A DNA stretch of 64,000 nucleotides from WJJR01 sp964440935 (GTDB lineage Bacteria > Zixibacteria > MSB-5A5 > WJJR01), in assembly GCA_964440935.1 (NCBI GenBank), contig CAYTTY010000007.1:1-64000 (forward strand), in the 5' to 3' direction. How positions within the stretch are numbered: the stretch's first letter is position 1; each line of letters starts with the position of its first letter. Below the pieces are notes generated by a model. That model saw only the letters and a program-made list of their open reading frames with translations, was not told the origin of the DNA and ran no database searches. Positions 59,690 through 64,000 of the stretch are shown in pieces. The position numbers were made by a program, and so were the translations under genes.

Positions 59690-61552
59690 TCACTCGACGT
59701 CTTCCGATGTGGCCGGATGAAACCGCTCATACACCGCCGCGGCGGTTCGTTTGTCGAGCCGCCCGACTTTGCGTAGGTCATCGATGGAGGCGTCGGCGAT
59801 CTTTTTCACCGAACCGAATGCTTCGAGCAGTTGCTGCCGTCGTGCCAGACCGATGCCGGGGATGTCGTCGAGTTCGGATTTGATCACGCGTTTCTTGCGG
59901 CGCGATTTTTGGAAGGTCAAGGCAAAACGATGCGCCTCATCGCGGATGCGTTGCAAGAGACGCAATGATGGTGACGATTTCGAAATCGACAGTGTGGGTC
60001 CCGATCCGCTGCCATCGCCGGGAAGAACAACTTGTTCAAGACGTTTAGCGAGACCAATGAGAGATTGATCGGCAATATTCAGTGCGTCGAGCGCCTTGCA
60101 TGCGGCACTGACCTGACCGGCACCGCCATCGATCAGGACCAAGTCCGGGAATTCCTGCGCCTCTTCGATCAGATGCGTGAAATATCGTGTCACCAGCTCA
60201 CCCATCATCGCAAAGTCATTGCGCCCGACAACCGTCTTGATCTTGTACTTGCGATACTCACGTTTCAACGGTTTGCCGTCGCGGAAATAGACCAGCGATC
60301 CCACCGGATCGGTTTCCCCGAGGTTGGATACGTCGAACGCGACAATCGTCCTTGGCGGCACCGGCAGACGCAAATCGCGTTGCAGCAGATACACCGAATC
60401 GGGGATGCGTACCGCCGATGCGGCTTTCTGACTCAGCAGTTCATTGAGCATCAGCTTGGCGTTGGTCTGTGCCATCTCCAACAGCTCATGTTTCTGCCCG
60501 CGCTGGGGAACGTGAATGTTCACCGATTTCCGGCGCTCCCGTCCGAGCCACTGCGCCACCAGTTCCTCTTCCTCGCAGTGGTCGGGCAGAAAGATCTCAT
60601 CGGGGATCGACGGCGAATGCAAGTAATACTGCTTGATGAAAGCCGTCAACACGTCACGGTCGGAATCCAACGGGTCAGCCGACAGTTGGAAGTTCTGCCG
60701 GCCAATCAGTAGCCCGTCACGAATCTGCAGGGCCACTGCCGCGACAATCTTGTCGGAGCGTGCCAAGGCCAGTACATCGCGATCGACAATCGACTCGGCC
60801 GAGACTTTCTGTTTCTGACGCACCGAATTCAGTGCGCGCAGTTTGTCGCGCCACGACGCCGCCTCCTCGAAACGTAATTCTGCCGATGCCGTATCCATCT
60901 TCTCTTCAATGCTGGCCAGCAGCCGCTCCTCTTTCCCTTCAAGAAACAGACAGGCCGAATCAATCAATTCACGATACGCTTCCTCGGTGATCTTAAACTC
61001 GCACGGCCCCGGACAGCGCTTGATGTAGTAATCGAGACAGACGCGATACTTGCGGTTGGTCGGCGACGGGATAATCAGGTTGCATCCACGAATCATGAAA
61101 ACCCGTCCGAGGACCTTCAACGTCTCCCTCATCCCCTTGACGTCGGTGTACGGCCCGAAGTAACGCGCCCCATCCTTGCGCATCCGTCGCACGACCAACA
61201 GACGCGGGAACGGCTCGTTGGTGGTGACCTTGATGTACGGGTAGCGTTTATCGTCGCGCAACGAGACGTTGTACCGGGGTTTGTATTCCTTGATCAGATT
61301 GGCTTCGAGGATCAGCGACTCGATTTCGGTGTCAGTCGAGAGAATCTCGAAATCGGCCGCCTTTTCGAGCATGGCGATCGTGCGCGGATGTTCGATGCCG
61401 GTCTCACGGAAATACGAGCGAACGCGATTGCGCAGATTCTTGGCCTTGCCGATGTAGAGAATCTCGTCGCCGGGGTCCTTGAACATGTAGACGCCCGGAC
61501 GGTCGGGCAGGCTGCCGATTTTGTCGTTCAGTTTCGTTCGGTCAATTGCCAT
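59690..61552 (-). CDS. uvrC: Excinuclease ABC subunit C
   Basis: This 620-residue UvrC makes both incisions during nucleotide excision repair. The N-terminal GIY-YIG nuclease (PGVYMF, ILYIGKAKNLRNRVRSYF) is at residues 19-48. A UVR motif for UvrB contact lies near residue 205-240, an RNase H-like endonuclease domain (VAFDVSNLGETDPVGS, VLIDGGAGQVSAA) near 380-480, and a C-terminal helix-hairpin-helix (LDDIPGIGLARRQQLLEAFGS) near 560-600. All domains look complete. Confidence 0.97.
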   Translation of the reverse strand: MAIDRTKLNDKIGSLPDRPGVYMFKDPGDEILYIGKAKNLRNRVRSYFRETGIEHPRTIAMLEKAADFEILSTDTEIESLILEANLIKEYKPRYNVSLRDDKRYPYIKVTTNEPFPRLLVVRRMRKDGARYFGPYTDVKGMRETLKVLGRVFMIRGCNLIIPSPTNRKYRVCLDYYIKRCPGPCEFKITEEAYRELIDSACLFLEGKEERLLASIEEKMDTASAELRFEEAASWRDKLRALNSVRQKQKVSAESIVDRDVLALARSDKIVAAVALQIRDGLLIGRQNFQLSADPLDSDRDVLTAFIKQYYLHSPSIPDEIFLPDHCEEEELVAQWLGRERRKSVNIHVPQRGQKHELLEMAQTNAKLMLNELLSQKAASAVRIPDSVYLLQRDLRLPVPPRTIVAFDVSNLGETDPVGSLVYFRDGKPLKREYRKYKIKTVVGRNDFAMMGELVTRYFTHLIEEAQEFPDLVLIDGGAGQVSAACKALDALNIADQSLIGLAKRLEQVVLPGDGSGSGPTLSISKSSPSLRLLQRIRDEAHRFALTFQKSRRKKRVIKSELDDIPGIGLARRQQLLEAFGSVKKIADASIDDLRKVGRLDKRTAAAVYERFHPATSEDVE

Positions 61553-61637
61553 TCGTCATCCCTATCGGGATGATACGTCCGAGCCACCCAAATGAAAGCG
61601 TTGGGAGAGAGATCCCAATATGGCAAACCGTCCGAGT

Positions 61638-62264
61638 TTACCGCACCCGCCGCGCCCCGACATACCGGTCCCGGTAAACTGATTCGCGCAATGAGGAGAT
61701 GATCACACCACGGCTCTCGGAAGCGTGCACAAAGCGGTTGTCGCCGAGATAGACACCGACATGAGAGACGTTGTTGCCGTTGAAGCTGAAGAAGACCAAG
61801 TCACCAACGGCTAATTCATCGGCGGATACCCGGTGTCCCACGCGGACCAAGTCGCGTGTGAGCGTGGGCAGTCGGCGACCATCGTAGTCGCGGTACAACG
61901 AGTGGACGAGATACGAGCAATCAATACCGTTTTGGTCCGTACCACCAAGCCGGTATGGCGTACCGAGGTAGTCGCGCACAATGCGCGAGAAGATGACCGG
62001 ATCGACCGACGACTCCGGAGCGGTTCCCTCGGCCGAGCTTTCAAGGTGATTCCCGGTGACATCCGAATCAGGCTCGTGATCGTTTACATCGACTTGCGCC
62101 GGTTGCTGGCGCGGCGGATACGAGATATCCCCGCTCGTGTAAATGGGATACGGCGAGCAACCGGTAATGCCGAATCGAGCGAAGTAGATGATGGCAATGG
62201 TGATTAGTACGTGTCTGGCGTGAGGAGTCGATCCCCAGTGCAGAAGTTGCCGCAAGCGTGCCAT
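61638..62264 (-). CDS. NlpC/P60-family lipoprotein
   Basis: This 208-residue protein is probably a lipoprotein (FGITGC, Cys36, after a TM-like segment) with a peptidoglycan-cleaving NlpC/P60 domain. GTPYRLGGTDQNGIDCSYLV gives catalytic Cys116, VSHVGVYLG gives His168, and FVHAS gives His180. Members hydrolyse D-gamma-glutamyl-diamino-acid bonds in the cell wall. GGGGGCAGG lies near the chosen ATG. Confidence 0.9.
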   Translation of the reverse strand: MARLRQLLHWGSTPHARHVLITIAIIYFARFGITGCSPYPIYTSGDISYPPRQQPAQVDVNDHEPDSDVTGNHLESSAEGTAPESSVDPVIFSRIVRDYLGTPYRLGGTDQNGIDCSYLVHSLYRDYDGRRLPTLTRDLVRVGHRVSADELAVGDLVFFSFNGNNVSHVGVYLGDNRFVHASESRGVIISSLRESVYRDRYVGARRVR

Positions 62265-62313
62265 GGTCCTGCCCCCTTTTACTGCACGCCGCCAAGACTC
62301 AGCGACGTTCCCC

Positions 62314-63255
62314 TCATCCAAAAGTCGGGTAGCGTAAACCAAAGCGCCAGTAAAAAAAGGCCCTCGCCAGAAAAAACCCCGCGACCATAAGCGCAAGATA
62401 GACAGGAAAATAGACTGCCGCCCCTAAAGTAAGGGTCGCGACACCGGCCTTGGCCGCCAAAGGGGCTCGGTCCAGAGGATTCGACCGGGACGCCCAGGTA
62501 AAAAACGGTAGCGAGACAAAAGCGGCGAGTGCCAAAGCCAATTGGGTTTGCCAGATCGCCAATACAATCGCGGTTCCCACAAGCAGAGACGCGATCAACA
62601 TGGTTGCGCGTCCTCCTGCCCATACACCGACTGTCCGTTTGCCCGACACTTGGTCGCCGGGAATATCCGCCACCGTTGTCGCCAGGTACACACCACCAAC
62701 GGCACAGCCGTAGGCGATCGATGGGAGTAACGCCGACACGACCTCCGCCCCGGCGAACACTGCGCCCATCACATACACAACGACCCCATGTGCGATCACA
62801 TTCGCAGTAAATCCGAGCATGGGACGGTTCTTCCAGGGGAGTTGTCCAACCGAATATACAACTCCGAGAATAACGATGACCAATGTCAACGCGATGTACT
62901 CGTAACCGAATGGAACAGCGAGCGCGACCGACAGAACGTTGAGGACAATCGTAAATCGCCAGGCGGCGGATATCGAGATGATCCCTTCGGGAAGGAAGAA
63001 CAGCTTCTTGTTAACGCCATCAGATTCGATGTCGCAAATTTGATTCAACGTATAAACCGCACCAAACAGGCACCACAGTTGAATCACGAAAAGCGGCCAT
63101 TCCCATAGTGCGATGGAACGTTGGGTTGATGATTCGGCGACACCGAGTAACGCAATTGTCCAAACCGGCGGCATTAGGACCGGACGGGTGAAGAAGAGAT
63201 AGTCGAGTGGTGTCTTGCGACCGCCAATGGACATCGTGTCATTTACCGGAGCCAT
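62314..63255 (-). CDS. UbiA-family prenyltransferase
   Basis: This 313-residue integral membrane protein has about eight helices and the two Asp-rich Mg sites of UbiA prenyltransferases: N71-x3-D75-x3-D79 (NQICDIESD) and D197-x3-D201 (DIPGDQ). It transfers prenyl groups to an aromatic or other acceptor; the acceptor cannot be deduced here. The start overlaps the cdsA stop by one base. Confidence 0.92.
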   Translation of the reverse strand: MAPVNDTMSIGGRKTPLDYLFFTRPVLMPPVWTIALLGVAESSTQRSIALWEWPLFVIQLWCLFGAVYTLNQICDIESDGVNKKLFFLPEGIISISAAWRFTIVLNVLSVALAVPFGYEYIALTLVIVILGVVYSVGQLPWKNRPMLGFTANVIAHGVVVYVMGAVFAGAEVVSALLPSIAYGCAVGGVYLATTVADIPGDQVSGKRTVGVWAGGRATMLIASLLVGTAIVLAIWQTQLALALAAFVSLPFFTWASRSNPLDRAPLAAKAGVATLTLGAAVYFPVYLALMVAGFFLARAFFYWRFGLRYPTFG

Positions 63256-64000
63256 CAGAGCCCGAGAATGCCCCAGAAGAATAGTAGTGCCCAGAGTGCC
63301 GGACCGGCCACCAGGGTGGAGTCGAACCGGTCGAGCACACCGCCGTGCCCGGGAATGATCGATGAGAAGTCTTTGACACCGGCGGCACGTTTAATGACCG
63401 ACTCGAACAGATCCCCAATCTGCCCGACAATCCCGACCAACAAGGCCGCCGTGATTATCTGTACTGCAGGTATGTCGATCCAGCCAGCCGCTACATACAC
63501 AACACCGATCAGACCCGATACGATCACTTGAGCGATGGCGCCAGCAATGGTTTTGTTTGGCGAGATGACGGGCGACAGTTTGGGCCCGCCGATCATTCGT
63601 CCGAACAGATACGCCGCCGTATCTCCAATCCATAGATTCGCATAGAGAAAGACGATCCACTTGACTCCGTGTGGATCAATCTTGCGAAGTAGCAGCAATG
63701 ATGCGAAACCAAAACCGATCCAGATCGCAGATCCAATATGGGTCAACAGAGCAAGCAACGCGGAGTGCGCATCGCGACGCCACACGACGACTGCACCTGT
63801 CAATACGAGCAACATTGCGCTCCATGCCAGCAGCATGACATGGGAATCAAAGGCCACCAGCGAGAGTGAAAGCGTGAGAAAGAGACCAATCGGCAGAACA
63901 TACGGAATCCCATTCTGCCGGGCCACGCGCCAGATTTCAATACACGAAACGGAGACGAAGACACCGACCAACCCCCATAGCCACCAGCCGCCACGCTGAA
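63255..64000 (-). CDS. cdsA: Phosphatidate cytidylyltransferase, 5' end beyond window
   Basis: The C-terminal 240 or so residues of CdsA, which makes CDP-diacylglycerol from phosphatidate and CTP. Multiple membrane helices precede the signature SVIKRAAGVKDFSSIIPGHG, then GVLDRFD, matching the family pattern. The reading frame is open to the window edge, so the start lies outside. Confidence 0.95.
   Translation of the reverse strand, partial: QRGGWWLWGLVGVFVSVSCIEIWRVARQNGIPYVLPIGLFLTLSLSLVAFDSHVMLLAWSAMLLVLTGAVVVWRRDAHSALLALLTHIGSAIWIGFGFASLLLLRKIDPHGVKWIVFLYANLWIGDTAAYLFGRMIGGPKLSPVISPNKTIAGAIAQVIVSGLIGVVYVAAGWIDIPAVQIITAALLVGIVGQIGDLFESVIKRAAGVKDFSSIIPGHGGVLDRFDSTLVAGPALWALLFFWGILGL

Overview
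This window most likely comes from an uncultured Gram-negative bacterium of the FCB superphylum. The best guess is candidate phylum Zixibacteria or a close relative; that placement rests on gene content alone. The clues are very large secreted PKD/beta-helix proteins ending in a type IX-type (FlgD-like, NYPNPFN) sorting domain, a PorV/PorQ-like outer-membrane protein, a GldA-GldF-GldG-like ABC cluster, dockerin-like and cohesin-like domains, an LptE-like lipoprotein, and many lipoproteins and beta-barrel proteins.

Layout. Positions 0-12.5 kb hold small stand-alone metabolic and hypothetical genes: a prepilin-like protein, a trans-sulfuration PLP enzyme, acetyltransferases, a nitroreductase, and DinB, cupin, SRPBCC and SnoaL proteins. 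Repeat-rich non-coding stretches separate them. Positions 12.6-20.1 kb hold one complete rRNA operon on the minus strand (16S, tRNA-Ile, tRNA-Ala, 23S, 5S), with its promoter, two boxA-like elements and a terminator. tRNA-Phe and tRNA-Thr lie upstream. The 23S gene is interrupted by a 442-nt group I intron in the helix 69/71 region. Just past the 5S gene is a HepT-MntA toxin-antitoxin pair, and beyond it lies a second, decayed copy of the 5S 3' end and terminator.

Positions 20.1-29.9 kb hold minus-strand genes. They include a TPR protein with a redox-dead thioredoxin fold, a DEDDh exonuclease fused to a WYL domain, a PorV/PorQ-like protein, LptE, imidazolonepropionase and a TIGR03960/TIGR03936-like protein without a radical-SAM cysteine motif. 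Positions 30.4-41.3 kb hold two paralogous giant surface proteins and a cohesin-domain lipoprotein. Positions 41.5-48.4 kb run on the plus strand: a membrane Ser/Thr kinase, two CsgG-like/TPR envelope proteins, an outer-membrane beta-barrel and a large hypothetical. Positions 48.4-64 kb are a minus-strand run: AcpS, DUF4340-GldG-GldF-GldA, an OmpA/Pal-like lipoprotein, a dockerin-bearing metalloprotease, an outer-membrane lipoprotein, an M50 protease, glutamate dehydrogenase, Mpg, UvrC, an NlpC/P60 lipoprotein, a UbiA prenyltransferase and the 3' part of CdsA.

The observations most worth following are the 23S group I intron at the I-CeuI-type site, the HepT-MntA module bracketed by 5S-end duplications, the kinase/CsgG/beta-barrel operon, the cohesin lipoprotein next to dockerin giants, and several enzymes that have lost catalytic motifs. 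Short perfect hairpins are scattered through the intergenic DNA, and three also sit inside the intron.
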